64,000 nucleotides of DNA from Salirhabdus euzebyi (lineage in GTDB: Bacteria > Bacillota > Bacilli > Bacillales > Alkalibacillaceae), in contig NZ_JACHGH010000004.1 in NCBI RefSeq assembly GCF_014207435.1, forward strand, positions 62,001-126,000, read 5' to 3'. The notes below the pieces were generated by a model, which worked only from the letters and a program-made list of their open reading frames with translations, had not been told where the DNA came from and did not search any database. The translations under genes were made by a program, and so were the position numbers. This document shows, one piece after another, positions 32,283-42,704 of the stretch. Positions within the stretch are counted from its first letter, which is position 1. Each line of letters starts with the position of its first letter.

Positions 32283-34052
32283 ATCTAATAGGCATAGGTC
32301 TTGATTGTATTGAACTTGATTTCTGCCGTTATTTTTTGCTCTATATAAGGCTTGGTCAGCAGTTGTAATAAACATTTCGACTGATTCTGAGTCTCGCGGA
32401 ATGAGGCTGGCAACCCCTATACTTATTGTCACGTCGTCACTTACTTCAGACGATGCATGAGAAATATGCAGGCTTTCGATCCCTCTTCTAATTCTTTCTG
32501 CAATAGCTAAGGCATCTTTTAGTTTTGTTTCTGGTAGAATAACCGCAAACTCTTCTCCGCCATATCGAGCTACAACATCCAAAGAACGATACAGTTTATG
32601 TTGAATAGATGCTGCTACCTTTTTTAAACAAGTATCACCCATAAGGTGACCATATGTGTCGTTATATTTCTTGAAAAAATCAATATCTAGCATAATAAGA
32701 GAAAGGGATGCTTGATTACGTTTTGCATGATCCCATTGTTTCTGTAAATAGTTATCAAAATAACGCCGATTTGGAATATTCGTTAGTCCGTCGATAGCGG
32801 AAAGCTTTTGTAGCTCTTCATTCAATTTTTGGAGATTCCTTTCCATTTCTTTTCGCTTTGTTATATCTCTAAAAATAACATGAATAGCAGCTTCCTCATC
32901 AAAAGTGATTGGAATTGCAGAAACCTCAATAATTATTTTTTCGCCTTTACTATTCATTGCTTTTAATTCTGTTTGCTCAAATTTTTCATTTGTCTCCCTT
33001 GTCTTTTTGATTCCTTCGTATACTTTTTCATGATCTTCATGATCAATAAAATCAAAAACAGACCTTCCAATTAGCTGTTTGGTATTATCCATTTTTAAAA
33101 TACGTGCTGTTGGCTCATTTAGGTAAATGACAATGCCGTCACGATGAACAAAGTTTGCATCAGGAGATTCTTCTATTAGTCGACGATATCGATTTTCACT
33201 TTTTCTTAAAGCGAGCTGTGCTTGTTGTTCTTTTTTATACGGCTCTTGAATCGTGGAGTCATGAACACCTTTTAAAATAAAATAGAAACCAAATGCTTTA
33301 TAGACGTGTCTCAGTATATTGATAAAATCATACATACTCTCATATAAAGTAAAGGTAACTTCACTTAATAAAAGAAAAACAAATCCAATAATAAACGTTA
33401 ATCGAGTGGAATCTTTTTCTTTTATATACTGTCTCAACAGAATGAATATCGTTAATAAGTGAAAGACAATGATGAAGTATTCCAAATTAAGTGCAATCTG
33501 CGTTATGCCTTCATTACTTTCTAAAATCGGTAGTGTAAATCGATAAACGTTATAAATTATAAAAACGGCATATAACGAAGCTAAGCTGAAAATTATATTT
33601 GGTTTAAATATTTTTATATGCTTGTTTTTTCTACTAATGATGATCAGTAAAAAGAGTGCCTCTGTAAGTCTAGCAATGATACGAAACCAAGTAGAATGCA
33701 TGACAGAACTTTCTGTAATAAAAATTGGCATTCCGGTATAAGACAATGTATGAAAAAGATCTAACGTTCCAACAACGAAAAAAACAGCACCGATATATAA
33801 ACGGTGATTAGAGGCTGTATAGGGATATGTTAATAGCCCTGTAAACGCAATGGCGTATGCAACAGATATGCTGATAATTTCTAGTAATATATGCAAACTT
33901 AAAAAATCATTTTTACTTAGATCAGCATGAAAAACAGAAAAACTCATACTAGAAAATAAAAAGATAAAATAAACCATTATAATGAGAAAAGAGAAGGTAA
34001 TTGTTCTTTTTTCTTTTGTAGATAATGATTGAGAGGATAAGTTTATACCCAT
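32265..34052 (-). CDS. MASE3-PAS-GGDEF diguanylate cyclase
   Basis: A 595-residue membrane-bound cyclase that makes c-di-GMP from two GTP. Residues 15-275 hold about seven to eight helices with the MASE3 signatures GTLDLFHTLSYTGMP and RHVYKAFGFYFILKG. A PAS domain (about 290-410) follows, including DANFVHRDGIVIYLNEPTAR. The GGDEF domain (425-580) has an intact ARYGGEEFAVILPE active site, and RSLD stands exactly five residues before it, giving an RxxD inhibitory site. The product should therefore inhibit the enzyme. It complements the phosphodiesterase at 21840. The ATG has a GGAGGG-like site. No riboswitch is seen upstream of this gene. Confidence 0.92.
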   Translation of the reverse strand: MGINLSSQSLSTKEKRTITFSFLIIMVYFIFLFSSMSFSVFHADLSKNDFLSLHILLEIISISVAYAIAFTGLLTYPYTASNHRLYIGAVFFVVGTLDLFHTLSYTGMPIFITESSVMHSTWFRIIARLTEALFLLIIISRKNKHIKIFKPNIIFSLASLYAVFIIYNVYRFTLPILESNEGITQIALNLEYFIIVFHLLTIFILLRQYIKEKDSTRLTFIIGFVFLLLSEVTFTLYESMYDFINILRHVYKAFGFYFILKGVHDSTIQEPYKKEQQAQLALRKSENRYRRLIEESPDANFVHRDGIVIYLNEPTARILKMDNTKQLIGRSVFDFIDHEDHEKVYEGIKKTRETNEKFEQTELKAMNSKGEKIIIEVSAIPITFDEEAAIHVIFRDITKRKEMERNLQKLNEELQKLSAIDGLTNIPNRRYFDNYLQKQWDHAKRNQASLSLIMLDIDFFKKYNDTYGHLMGDTCLKKVAASIQHKLYRSLDVVARYGGEEFAVILPETKLKDALAIAERIRRGIESLHISHASSEVSDDVTISIGVASLIPRDSESVEMFITTADQALYRAKNNGRNQVQYNQDLCLLDENPPF

Positions 34053-34230
34053 TTACACCCTCCCCTTTCCTTATTGTTCATTTTCATCATACTAAAATTT
34101 ACCTATTAGTGAATTAGGTAAATATGACTAAATTTCTACAAAATTCTCCATTAACATTGATTTCCCTATTTGATTAAATCGCTACAATATTGTCATAACT
34201 TAAACCGTCATAAGGGTAGAAAATAGTGTA

Positions 34231-34248
34231 TTGTGAAAGTGTGAGCAA
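34231..34248 (+). promoter_or_regulatory. Possible Rex/Fnr-type half operator before pflB
   Basis: TTGTGAAAGTGTGAGCAA resembles the Rex palindrome TTGTGAA-N4-TTCACAA in its left half and last three bases only. Since pfl genes are redox regulated in many Firmicutes it is worth noting, but the match is partial. Confidence 0.3.
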
Positions 34249-34286
34249 GATAAAATTTATTGATCTTTATTTAGGGGGTCATTTCA

Positions 34287-36521
34287 ATGACGAATGCTTG
34301 GCGCAATTTTAAAGCAGGAAAATGGATGAATGATATTAACGTAAGAGAATTTATTTTGCAAAATTATTCGCTCTATGAGGGAGACGAATTATTCCTAGAA
34401 AATGCAACAGAGGCAACGACAACATTGTGGAATCAAGTAATGGATTTAACGAAGCAGGAGCGGGCAGCTGGTGGGGTACTAGACATGGATACAAAGGTTG
34501 TTTCTACCATTGTTTCCCACGAACCAGGTTACTTAGATAAAGCTACGGAAAAGGTCGTGGGTATTCAAACAGAAAAACCTTTCAAACGGGCAATGATGCC
34601 TTATGGTGGAATCCGAATGGCGGAAGCATCATGTGAATCTTACGGCTACGAATTAGATAGGGAAGTAGAGAAAATCTTTACGGATTATCGAAAAACGCAC
34701 AACCAAGGGGTGTTTGATGCGTATACACCAGAAATAAAATTAGCACGAAAAGCTGGGGTAGTAACGGGACTTCCAGATGCTTATGGTAGAGGGCGTATAA
34801 TCGGGGATTATCGAAGAGTTGCTTTGTACGGTGTCGATTTTCTAATTGAACAGAAGAAAATGGACTACAAATTAATTGGCGGGGACGGTGTCATGTCAGA
34901 GGATGTGATAAGAGATCGTGAAGAGCATATGGAGCAAATTCGGGCTCTATATGAATTGAAACAAATGGCTGCTTCTTATGGATTTGACATTTCTGAACCA
35001 GCTAAAAATGCGACAGAAGCTTTTCAATGGTTGTACTTTGCTTACTTAGCCGCTATTAAAGAACAAAATGGAGCGGCAATGAGTCTGGGTCGAGTATCTA
35101 CCTTCCTTGATATTTATATCGAAAGAGATTTTGCAGAAGGAACGTTGACAGAGAAAGAAGCCCAAGAGCTAGTTGATCATTTTGTCATGAAGCTTCGACT
35201 TGTGAAATTTGCTAGAACGCCAGAATATAATGAATTATTTAGTGGAGACCCAACGTGGGTAACGGAATCTATTGGAGGTGTTTCAATTGATGGACGTCCT
35301 CTTGTTACGAAAAACTCTTTCCGTTTCTTGCATACTTTAAACAACTTAGGTCCTGCACCAGAACCTAACTTAACCATTTTATGGTCTGTACAATTACCAA
35401 CTAACTTTAAAAAATACTGTGCACACATGTCTATTAAATCTAGCTCTATTCAATACGAAGATGACGACATTATGCGTGTGGAGTATGGGGATGATTATGG
35501 GATTGCCTGCTGTGTGAGTGCAATGCCTATCGGTAAACAGATGCAATTTTTCGGAGCACGTGTCAACCTGGCAAAGGCACTACTTTATTCTATTAACGGT
35601 GGAGTAGACGAAATGCTAAAAACCCAAGTTGCCCCACGTTATGCTCCTATTATTTCTGAATATCTGAACTATGAAGAAGTCATGGAAAAATACGATAATA
35701 TGCTAGAGTGGTTAGCGGGATTATATATGGGTGCATTGAACATTATTCATTACATGCATGACAAATATAGCTATGAGCGTTTAGAAATGGCCCTTCATGA
35801 TCGAGAAGTAATCCGTACGATGGCAGGTGGAATCGCTGGCTTATCCGTTGCTGCAGATAGCTTAAGCGCAATTAAGCACGCGAGAGTAAAAGTGATCCGT
35901 GATGAAAATGGTTTAGCAGTAGATTATGAAATAGAAGGGGAATATCCACAATATGGAAATAATGATAGCCGTGTGGATGACATTGCAATTGATCTCATGA
36001 AACGTTTCATGAACAAGTTTAGAAAGCATAAAACTTATCGAAATGCGATTCCGACTATTTCTATTTTAACGATTACTTCTAATGTCGTTTACGGAAAGAA
36101 AACTGGTAACACTCCTGATGGAAGAAGAGCTGGTGAACCTTTTGCTCCAGGTGCTAACCCATTACATGGTCGTGATCGAAATGGTGCTTTAGCATCTTTG
36201 AATTCTGTAGCGAAATTGCCATACGAATATGCTTTAGATGGTATTTCCAATACGTTTAGCTTTGTTCCAAAGGCGTTGGGTAGAGAAGAGGATCAACGAA
36301 TTTCTAATTTAGTAGGTATATTAGACGGATATGCGATGAAGGGTGGACACCATTTAAACATTAACGTGTTTGAAAGAGAAACATTACTTGATGCGATGGA
36401 ACACCCCGAAAAATATCCACAACTAACAATTCGCGTTTCTGGTTATGCTGTTAACTTTATTAAATTAACGAGAGAACAACAAATAGATGTCATTAATCGT
36501 ACGTTCCATGAAAGTATGTAA
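34287..36521 (+). CDS. pflB: Formate C-acetyltransferase (pyruvate formate-lyase)
   Basis: Converts pyruvate and CoA into acetyl-CoA and formate during anaerobic growth, by a glycyl-radical mechanism. The 744-residue chain has the normal length. The active-site cysteine pair is in [12 protein letters not shown] (about residue 412), and the glycyl radical site in RVSGYAVNF near the C-terminus (about residue 722). Also seen are [20 protein letters not shown] and [19 protein letters not shown], the substrate-pocket segments. GGGGGTC precedes the ATG. pflA follows after 56 bases, a standard operon. It indicates a facultatively anaerobic, mixed-acid fermenting organism. Confidence 0.97.
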   Translation: MTNAWRNFKAGKWMNDINVREFILQNYSLYEGDELFLENATEATTTLWNQVMDLTKQERAAGGVLDMDTKVVSTIVSHEPGYLDKATEKVVGIQTEKPFKRAMMPYGGIRMAEASCESYGYELDREVEKIFTDYRKTHNQGVFDAYTPEIKLARKAGVVTGLPDAYGRGRIIGDYRRVALYGVDFLIEQKKMDYKLIGGDGVMSEDVIRDREEHMEQIRALYELKQMAASYGFDISEPAKNATEAFQWLYFAYLAAIKEQNGAAMSLGRVSTFLDIYIERDFAEGTLTEKEAQELVDHFVMKLRLVKFARTPEYNELFSGDPTWVTESIGGVSIDGRPLVTKNSFRFLHTLNNLGPAPEPNLTILWSVQLPTNFKKYCAHMSIKSSSIQYEDDDIMRVEYGDDYGIACCVSAMPIGKQMQFFGARVNLAKALLYSINGGVDEMLKTQVAPRYAPIISEYLNYEEVMEKYDNMLEWLAGLYMGALNIIHYMHDKYSYERLEMALHDREVIRTMAGGIAGLSVAADSLSAIKHARVKVIRDENGLAVDYEIEGEYPQYGNNDSRVDDIAIDLMKRFMNKFRKHKTYRNAIPTISILTITSNVVYGKKTGNTPDGRRAGEPFAPGANPLHGRDRNGALASLNSVAKLPYEYALDGISNTFSFVPKALGREEDQRISNLVGILDGYAMKGGHHLNINVFERETLLDAMEHPEKYPQLTIRVSGYAVNFIKLTREQQIDVINRTFHESM

Positions 36522-36577
36522 CTAGTGGGGAGGCAACTCGTTGCTTCCCTTTTAAATCAAGAAATGAGGGGATGTCA

Positions 36578-37306
36578 ATGAAAGGCCGTATACATTCAAT
36601 TGAGACGTTCGGCACCTTGGACGGCCCAGGAATTAGATACGTTATTTTTACGCAAGGCTGTTTACTACGCTGTCAGTTTTGCCATAATCCCGATACGTGG
36701 GATTTAAAGGCTGGAAAAGAAGTGACTGTAGAAGAAGTGATAAAAGATGTTGAAGACTATATACCATACATGAATGCATCTGGTGGTGGTATTACTGTCA
36801 GCGGAGGAGAGCCTCTTTTACAAGTGGAATTTTTAACAGAATTATTTACCGAGTGTAAAAAACGTGGTATTCATACGACGATTGATAGTTCAGGGGGCTG
36901 TTTTTCAACAAGTAAGGTTTTTTTAGAAAAATTAGATAAACTGTTAGCTGTTACAGACTTAATACTACTGGACTTAAAACAAATAAATGATCAAAAACAC
37001 AAGACGTTAACAGGCCTTACGAACAAGCATATTTTAAAATTTGCAAAGCTATTGGCTGATAAAAAGATACCAATTTGGGTTCGACATGTATTAGTCCCAG
37101 GGATTACAGACAATGAAGAAGATTTGACAAAGTTGTCTGCTTTTATCCATTCTTTATCAAACGTAGAGAAAATTGAAATTCTTCCCTATCATAAGCTTGG
37201 CATTTACAAATGGGAAAACCTAGGCCTAAACTATCCACTTGAAGGTGTTGAACCACCAACGAAAGAAACCGTGGAATGGGCCCAACAAATATTAGAAACA
37301 AAGTGA
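36578..37306 (+). CDS. pflA: Pyruvate formate-lyase activating enzyme
   Basis: A radical SAM enzyme that installs the glycyl radical on PflB. The 242-residue protein has the CxxxCxxC cluster motif in CLLRCQFCHNPDTW (about residues 28-35), the SAM-binding GGGITVSGGEPLLQ, and RHVLVPGITDNEEDL. The ATG at 36578 is preferred, six bases after GAGGGG; ATG 36572 lies too close to it. It is the second gene of the pflBA operon and is followed by a strong terminator. Confidence 0.96.
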   Translation: MKGRIHSIETFGTLDGPGIRYVIFTQGCLLRCQFCHNPDTWDLKAGKEVTVEEVIKDVEDYIPYMNASGGGITVSGGEPLLQVEFLTELFTECKKRGIHTTIDSSGGCFSTSKVFLEKLDKLLAVTDLILLDLKQINDQKHKTLTGLTNKHILKFAKLLADKKIPIWVRHVLVPGITDNEEDLTKLSAFIHSLSNVEKIEILPYHKLGIYKWENLGLNYPLEGVEPPTKETVEWAQQILETK

Positions 37307-37338
37307 ACCAGCTGTATAAAAACTGGTTCACTTTTTTT
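37300..37338 (+). terminator. Terminator of pflBA
   Basis: AAAGTGAACCAG and CTGGTTCACTT form a perfect stem followed by seven T. Confidence 0.88.
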
Positions 37339-37436
37339 CGATAACTATTTACATCTCTAGACGGATTCCATATGGTTAGTCAAAATGCTTAAATAAAAAA
37401 GGGAAGAGCAACAAGTTGAATCAAGGGAGAGATCTT

Positions 37437-38264
37437 ATGAAAAATAAATTAATTATGGTAGAGGGGGTTCCTGGTTCAGGGAAATCGACCACCGCTAAAT
37501 ACATATATGAGAAGTTGAAGGAAAAAGGTATCGATGTCAGGTTTTTTCCAGAAGGTGATACGGAGCATCCTGCAGACTACGAATCGGTGGCATACTTGTC
37601 TGAAGAACAGTTGAAAAAAGTAATGGCTCTTTATCCAGACGATCAACCTTTAATAGAAAAATTCACCGAAAAGAAAGGTGATTTTTACTTTGTTCATTAC
37701 TATGATTTATATCATGAGCAACCTGATAAGGAATATTTGGTCCGTTCTTTTCAAGTTTATGACATCTATGAACAACCACTTGAAATTTTTGAGAAACTAG
37801 CTTTAGATTATTGGAAGGAATTTGTAGAAGAAGCGAAAAAAAATGATGTCATTTACTTATTTGAATGCTGCTATATCCAAAATTCTTTTACAAAGTTTAT
37901 CGCTTACCATAATGCAAATATTGATAAATGGAATCATTTTATTCAACAAGTTTCGAAGGTAGTAAATCCACTACATCCAAAACTAATTTACCTTTATCAA
38001 GACAACATCGAACCTGCCTTTACTCGTGTTTATGAAAAAAGAAGTGCTCAGTGGGCAGAGTTTTTTATTGCCTATCATACGGAAAATGGATATGGAAAGG
38101 CGAATAATTTAAAAGGACTAGAGGGAACTATACACTATTTATCTATGCGACAGAACGAAGAAATAAAAGCAATTAAACAACTAGAAATGGACTCCATTTT
38201 AATCAAAAATGATGAACAAGAATGGGATTCATACTATCAAACGATTTTGAACAGGCTACAATAA
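37437..38264 (+). CDS. P-loop NTPase/kinase-like protein
   Basis: A 275-residue protein with a Walker A motif at the N-terminus (VEGVPGSGKSTTAKYI), similar to small-molecule and nucleoside kinases. No clear Walker B is seen beyond DVIYLFECCYIQNS. A C-terminal helical region rich in aromatic residues follows (TRVYEKRSAQWAEFFIAYH). Families of this type are annotated as hypothetical ATP-binding proteins or thymidylate-kinase-like. The ATG at 37437 is six bases after AAGGGAGAG. It has its own terminator and no obvious partner. Confidence 0.7.
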   Translation: MKNKLIMVEGVPGSGKSTTAKYIYEKLKEKGIDVRFFPEGDTEHPADYESVAYLSEEQLKKVMALYPDDQPLIEKFTEKKGDFYFVHYYDLYHEQPDKEYLVRSFQVYDIYEQPLEIFEKLALDYWKEFVEEAKKNDVIYLFECCYIQNSFTKFIAYHNANIDKWNHFIQQVSKVVNPLHPKLIYLYQDNIEPAFTRVYEKRSAQWAEFFIAYHTENGYGKANNLKGLEGTIHYLSMRQNEEIKAIKQLEMDSILIKNDEQEWDSYYQTILNRLQ

Positions 38265-38268
38265 AATG

Positions 38269-38303
38269 AAGTGAGTTGGTCAAGGACCAACTCGCTTTTT
38301 TTC
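38269..38303 (+). terminator. Terminator of the P-loop gene
   Basis: AAGTGAGTTGGTC/GACCAACTCGCTT stem with a three-base loop and seven T. Confidence 0.85.
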
Positions 38304-38405
38304 TTTAACTCGAATATGTTTTATCGACATAGTCCTCATGTATAAACCTTCCATAAGGTGGAAAGATAAAATGTCTACATTACACTTGATTAGGGGTTTT
38401 TGGTA

Positions 38406-40013
38406 ATGAAGAAAAAATTTTGGGACTTGTTCGGAAAACAAAAGAAAAAAAAGATGCCTGCACTTCAAAATATACCCGATAAATTACACGCACCCCTACA
38501 TAAAAAAGTGGAAGATAATGTTTCAACAATAAAAGAGACGTTGGGAAACAGTTTTGATATTGTTTCTAGATCATTTAAGATAGGAACAGAAAAACCAGTA
38601 AGTGCTGCTCTTTTCTATATGGAAGGACTAGCAGATAAAAATTTCGTTCAGGATTTTGTATTAGAAACCCTCATGCTGGACGTAAGAGAAACAGACCTAG
38701 GGCAGAAAGGTTCTAAAACTACAGATTTTTATACAATTTTAAAAGAAAGAGCTGTTACGAATGGAGTAGTCAAAGAGATTAAAGACTTCCAAACAGCTTT
38801 AGATCATCTTCTATCAGGTGACACAGTTATTGTGTTAGAGGGATATGCAAAAGGATTATCTATTAGTTCTAATGGTATGAAGGATAGAGGAGTTCAAGAA
38901 GCAACATCACAAACGGTTGTAAGAGGGCCAAAAGAAGGATTTACCGAAACGATACGTACGAATACGTCTCTCATTAGAAGAAGAATTAAAGATCCAAACT
39001 TATGGATTGAAACAAAAAAAGTAGGGAAAAAAACGAAAACAGAAGTAGCAATTTGCTATTTAAAAGGCGTTGCCCAAGATGAAATTATTGAAGAAGTAAG
39101 AAAACGAATAGATGATATTGACATTGATGCAATCCTTGAAAGTGGGTACATAGAGGAATTAATTCAAGATGAAACGTATACACCATTTCCTACTGTTTAT
39201 AATACCGAAAGACCAGATACAGCCTGTGCTGGGATATTAGAAGGACGAATAGTCATTATTGTGGATGGGACTCCTTTTGTATTAATTGTTCCCGCATTAT
39301 TTGTCCACTTTTTTCAATCAACAGAAGATTTTGCACAACGATCAGATATTGGTACATTAATGAGATTATTACGGTTTTTATGCTTTTTTATTGCGTTACT
39401 AACACCATCTGCATACATCGCGTTAACAACGTTTCATCAAGAAATGATACCTACTCAATTGTTAATTAGTTTAGCGGCACAAAGGGAAGGGGTGCCTTTT
39501 CCAGCAGTTGTAGAGGCATTTATGATGGAAATTACTTTTGAGATTTTACGTGAAGCGGGTACAAGGATGCCAAGGGCTGTTGGCTCAGCTATTTCCATCG
39601 TCGGGGCACTCGTTTTAGGACAAGCTGCAGTAGAAGCAGGAATTGTTTCTTCCGCAATGGTAATCGTTGTTTCGTTAACAGCGATTAGTAGTTTTGTTTC
39701 GCCGACATTCAACATGTCCATTTCTGTTCGAATTTTGCGTTTCGGCTTTATGATCTTAGCAGGGATGTTTGGACTTTTTGGGATTATTATCGGTTTAATT
39801 ATTATGGTTCTTCATTTAACGAGCCTCCGTTCTTTCGGCATCCCTTATTTAGCACCTATGGGTCCGTTTATTCCAAGTGAGCAGAAGGATACCCTTGTAC
39901 GCATGCCTTTTTGGCGTATGAAAACTCGTCCTAAATTAATTAGTCAAATGGACATGGAGCGAGAAGAAACACAATCTCCAAGACCACCAGAAAAAGAGGA
40001 CCCGAAAAATTAA
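38406..40013 (+). CDS. Spore germination receptor A subunit (GerAA family)
   Basis: A 535-residue A subunit of a GerA-type nutrient germinant receptor in the inner spore membrane. The soluble N-terminal part (residues 30-290) includes SFDIVSRSFKIGTEKPVSAA and PFPTVYNTERPDTACAGILE; the C-terminal part has four to six helices, for example FLCFFIALLTPSAYIAL. The conserved Pro-Glu/Asp-Arg-Pro element of the family is visible as NTERPDTA. Low-complexity RPPEKEDPK ends the protein. The ATG at 38406 has AGGGG upstream. It opens the A-C-D-B operon. Which receptor (GerA, GerB, GerK or another) cannot be told. Confidence 0.93.
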   Translation: MKKKFWDLFGKQKKKKMPALQNIPDKLHAPLHKKVEDNVSTIKETLGNSFDIVSRSFKIGTEKPVSAALFYMEGLADKNFVQDFVLETLMLDVRETDLGQKGSKTTDFYTILKERAVTNGVVKEIKDFQTALDHLLSGDTVIVLEGYAKGLSISSNGMKDRGVQEATSQTVVRGPKEGFTETIRTNTSLIRRRIKDPNLWIETKKVGKKTKTEVAICYLKGVAQDEIIEEVRKRIDDIDIDAILESGYIEELIQDETYTPFPTVYNTERPDTACAGILEGRIVIIVDGTPFVLIVPALFVHFFQSTEDFAQRSDIGTLMRLLRFLCFFIALLTPSAYIALTTFHQEMIPTQLLISLAAQREGVPFPAVVEAFMMEITFEILREAGTRMPRAVGSAISIVGALVLGQAAVEAGIVSSAMVIVVSLTAISSFVSPTFNMSISVRILRFGFMILAGMFGLFGIIIGLIIMVLHLTSLRSFGIPYLAPMGPFIPSEQKDTLVRMPFWRMKTRPKLISQMDMEREETQSPRPPEKEDPKN

Positions 40014-40030
40014 AGGGGAGGAAATTTTGT

Positions 40031-41245
40031 ATGAGAAGAAAATTAACCTCCATATTCTTTGTTTTACTCCTATCCTTTGGCTTAGCTGGCTGTTGGGATG
40101 CAAGGGAGTTGACGGATATTTCGATTGCAGTAGGACTTGGAATTGACAAGGAAGATGATCTGTTCCAAGTCACTGTTCAATTAATTGATCCAGCGGAAAT
40201 TGCTGGTAAAATGTTATCCTCACGATCAGCAAGTACCGTTTATACGACAACAGGGCATACGATTTTTGAAGCAATGAGGAAGCTAACAACATTAGCGCCG
40301 AGAGAAATTTATTTAGGACATTTAAGAATCGTCATTTTTGGAGAAGAATATGCAAAAGAAGGAATATTGGACGCGTTAGATTTTATGTCCAGATACCATG
40401 AAATGCGGACAGACTTCTATATATCGATAGCAAGAGAAAATAAAGCTTCTGACTTATTAAAAATAATAACACCTCTTGAAAAAAGTCCGGCAAATAAAAT
40501 ATTTTCAAGTTTAGAAGCATCTCACGAGTTTTGGGCACCTACTAAAGGTGTCAAATTAGACGAATTAATTGCTTCGATGTCAAGTGAAGGGAAGGAAGCT
40601 GTTTTAACAGGGTTATATGTCCAGGGAGATCCAGAGCAAGGAACTAATATGGCTAATGTGGAAAAAGCAGCCTCGCCTGCAGATATAAAAGTTGATTATA
40701 TAGGTGTTTTCAACGGAGAAAAGTTAGTTGGGTGGTTAAATAAGGAAGAAAGTAAAGGAGTAAATTACCTCGAAAACGAGATAAAGAATTCGATGAAGTG
40801 GGTTAACTGTGAAAAAGAAGGTAGAGTTTCGTTAGAGTTAATTGATAGTAAGACAGATGTAAAAGGGTCATTACAAGGAAATAAGCCCAAAATAACGATT
40901 AATGTGGAAACCGAAGCGAATATAGCGGAGGTTCAGTGTACGACAGACCTTTCCAAACCGGAAACAATTACAGCATTTGAGAAAAAAGCGGCTAGTAAAC
41001 AGGAAAGTATTTTAAATACGAGTATAGAGAGAGCAAAGGAATTAGAAGCAGATATTTTCGGTTTCGGTGAAGTCATGACTCGTTCCGATCTTACGTATTG
41101 GAAGGAAATAAAAAAGAATTGGAATCAAATATTTGCTAATGAGTTAGAGGTAGAAGTGAAAGCAAAAGTTAATATTCGTCGTACAGGAACAATAAATGAG
41201 TCTTTTTTTGATGATGTCAAGAAAAAGAGCGAAATGAGTGAGTAA
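40031..41245 (+). CDS. Spore germination receptor C subunit lipoprotein (GerAC family)
   Basis: A 404-residue Ger(x)C lipoprotein. It has a signal peptide with lipobox LAGC (Cys near residue 21) immediately followed by the family hallmark WDARELTDISIAVGLGID. The mature protein has three domains; recognisable segments are FEAMRKLTTLAPREIYLGHL and, in the last domain, ADIFGFGEVMTRSDLTYW. It starts 17 bases after the A subunit, behind GGGGAGG. Its stop overlaps the next small gene by eight bases. Confidence 0.94.
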   Translation: MRRKLTSIFFVLLLSFGLAGCWDARELTDISIAVGLGIDKEDDLFQVTVQLIDPAEIAGKMLSSRSASTVYTTTGHTIFEAMRKLTTLAPREIYLGHLRIVIFGEEYAKEGILDALDFMSRYHEMRTDFYISIARENKASDLLKIITPLEKSPANKIFSSLEASHEFWAPTKGVKLDELIASMSSEGKEAVLTGLYVQGDPEQGTNMANVEKAASPADIKVDYIGVFNGEKLVGWLNKEESKGVNYLENEIKNSMKWVNCEKEGRVSLELIDSKTDVKGSLQGNKPKITINVETEANIAEVQCTTDLSKPETITAFEKKAASKQESILNTSIERAKELEADIFGFGEVMTRSDLTYWKEIKKNWNQIFANELEVEVKAKVNIRRTGTINESFFDDVKKKSEMSE

Positions 41246-41498
41246 GGTGATTAAGTTTATTTTATTTACTGTAATTGCCCTTGTTATTTTTAGGAAGGAC
41301 TATGCTTCTATTAAGAAGCAAAAAGATAAAAAAGAAAAAAGGGTATACATAAGCACCTTTTTTCTTGGATATATACTTGTTTCGTTACTTGTTTTGGAAG
41401 TAAATCTCCCGAATCCATCAGATTGGATTAAACAAGCTTATCAACCAATATTGGAACCATATATTAACAGTTTAAAATCTCACAAACTTTTGGAATAA
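41238..41498 (+). CDS. Small two-helix GerA-locus D subunit
   Basis: An 86-residue protein with two hydrophobic helices (VIKFILFTVIALVIF and VYISTFFLGYILVSLLVLEV) separated by a Lys-rich loop, and a C-terminal NPSDWIKQAYQPI segment. This is the pattern of the D proteins encoded in some gerA-type operons, which modulate germination rate. It begins with GTG overlapping the C-subunit stop, or at a second GTG three codons later. The small size makes it easy to overlook. Confidence 0.75.
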   Translation: MSKVIKFILFTVIALVIFRKDYASIKKQKDKKEKRVYISTFFLGYILVSLLVLEVNLPNPSDWIKQAYQPILEPYINSLKSHKLLE

Positions 41499-41526
41499 GA
41501 TGTTTGAAATTGTAAGGAGGGATTAG

Positions 41527-42639
41527 ATGATAGAAAAAGGGAAAATCAGCATGAGACAATTTACAATTCTTGTTTTCATGTACACATTAGGTACCTCTGT
41601 CATCTCTCTTCCTTCCATATCCACTACTTTTGCCCATGAAAATGGTTGGATAGCTGTATTGATGGCGAGTATTATCGGTATGTTACTCGTTTTTATGTAT
41701 ATCATCATTTCCAAACTAGATGAAAAGAAAAACCTATTTGAATTAGCGGAATGGATTTTTGGGAAATGGATAGGCAAGGCAATATCAGCTCTTATTCTTC
41801 TGTTTATTTTATTTTTAACAGCCGGAAACTTGAGGCAAATTGGTGATTTTTTATCTACCCAAATTATGACTGAGACGCCTATACAAGTGCTGATGGTCAT
41901 GTTTTTGCTAACAGCACTATTTGCAGTAAAGCTAGGCTTGGAAGTTACAGCAAGAACATGTGAAGTATTTTTCCCATACGCCTTCTTTGCCCTTCTTGCT
42001 TTGCTTGTAATGGTTACACCTACAGTTGACATTACGAAAATCCAACCAATTTTACAAAAAAATATGGTTGGGACGTTTGAAGCAATAGTTCCATCCTTAG
42101 GAACACCCTTTTTAGAATTATTTATTTTCATCGCTATTTTACCGTATGTAAAAAAACCAAAGTCGGCTAGAAAAGGATATTTGATTGGAGTAGGACTAGG
42201 TAGCTTCTTTTTGGTGGCCATTACTTTCATGTGTTTAACTGTTTTAGGTGCAGATTTTACTGCTAGAAACTTATTCCCAACTTATGTATTAGGGAAAACA
42301 ATTTCTCTTGTTCAATTTTTAGAAAGAATCGAAATTATAGTGGCAATTGCCTGGTTTTTTACTATTTACTTCAAAATAGTACTTAATTTTTATGTTTTAT
42401 CGCTAGGAATGAGTCACTTTTTTCAACTGAAAAAGACACACACTCTTTCCGTTCCTTTAGCTTTTTTTATAATTGTGCTTGCCACAATAAATAGTCCCAA
42501 TATCATTTACTATTTAGACTTTATTTTATATTACTGGGCACCATTTGCAGCTGTTTTCGGTATACTGATTCCTGTTTTAGTTCTAATTGTTGGAAAGATC
42601 AAAGTTCGTAAAAAGGATAATATAACTAAAACTGAATGA
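41527..42639 (+). CDS. Spore germination receptor B subunit (GerAB family permease)
   Basis: A 370-residue integral membrane protein with about ten helices, belonging to the endospore germination permease branch of the APC superfamily, which binds the amino acid or sugar germinant. The N-terminal MRQFTILVFMYTLGTSVIS lies on the discontinuous first helix; EATARTCEVFFPYAFFALLA and GTPFLELFIFIAILPYVKK-like segments are typical (the first reads LEVTARTCEVFFPYAFF here). The ATG follows AAGGAGGG. It is the last gene of the A-C-D-B locus. Confidence 0.93.
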   Translation: MIEKGKISMRQFTILVFMYTLGTSVISLPSISTTFAHENGWIAVLMASIIGMLLVFMYIIISKLDEKKNLFELAEWIFGKWIGKAISALILLFILFLTAGNLRQIGDFLSTQIMTETPIQVLMVMFLLTALFAVKLGLEVTARTCEVFFPYAFFALLALLVMVTPTVDITKIQPILQKNMVGTFEAIVPSLGTPFLELFIFIAILPYVKKPKSARKGYLIGVGLGSFFLVAITFMCLTVLGADFTARNLFPTYVLGKTISLVQFLERIEIIVAIAWFFTIYFKIVLNFYVLSLGMSHFFQLKKTHTLSVPLAFFIIVLATINSPNIIYYLDFILYYWAPFAAVFGILIPVLVLIVGKIKVRKKDNITKTE

Positions 42640-42704
42640 TAATAGTTAATAAGAGATTTTTTCGCCCGTGAAGTCGTAATTGTAAAAATGAAAGAGGTAG
42701 TGTT

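Noticed and set aside
34231..34248. Full Rex operator before pflB
   Set aside because: Only the left half and last three bases agree, so it is listed as a low-confidence half site and not as a finding.
41523..42230. 235-codon frame opposite gerAB
   Set aside because: Antisense of the GerAB-family permease; the composition is typical of shadow frames (Ile/Lys/Asn/Pro rich) and there is no binding site.
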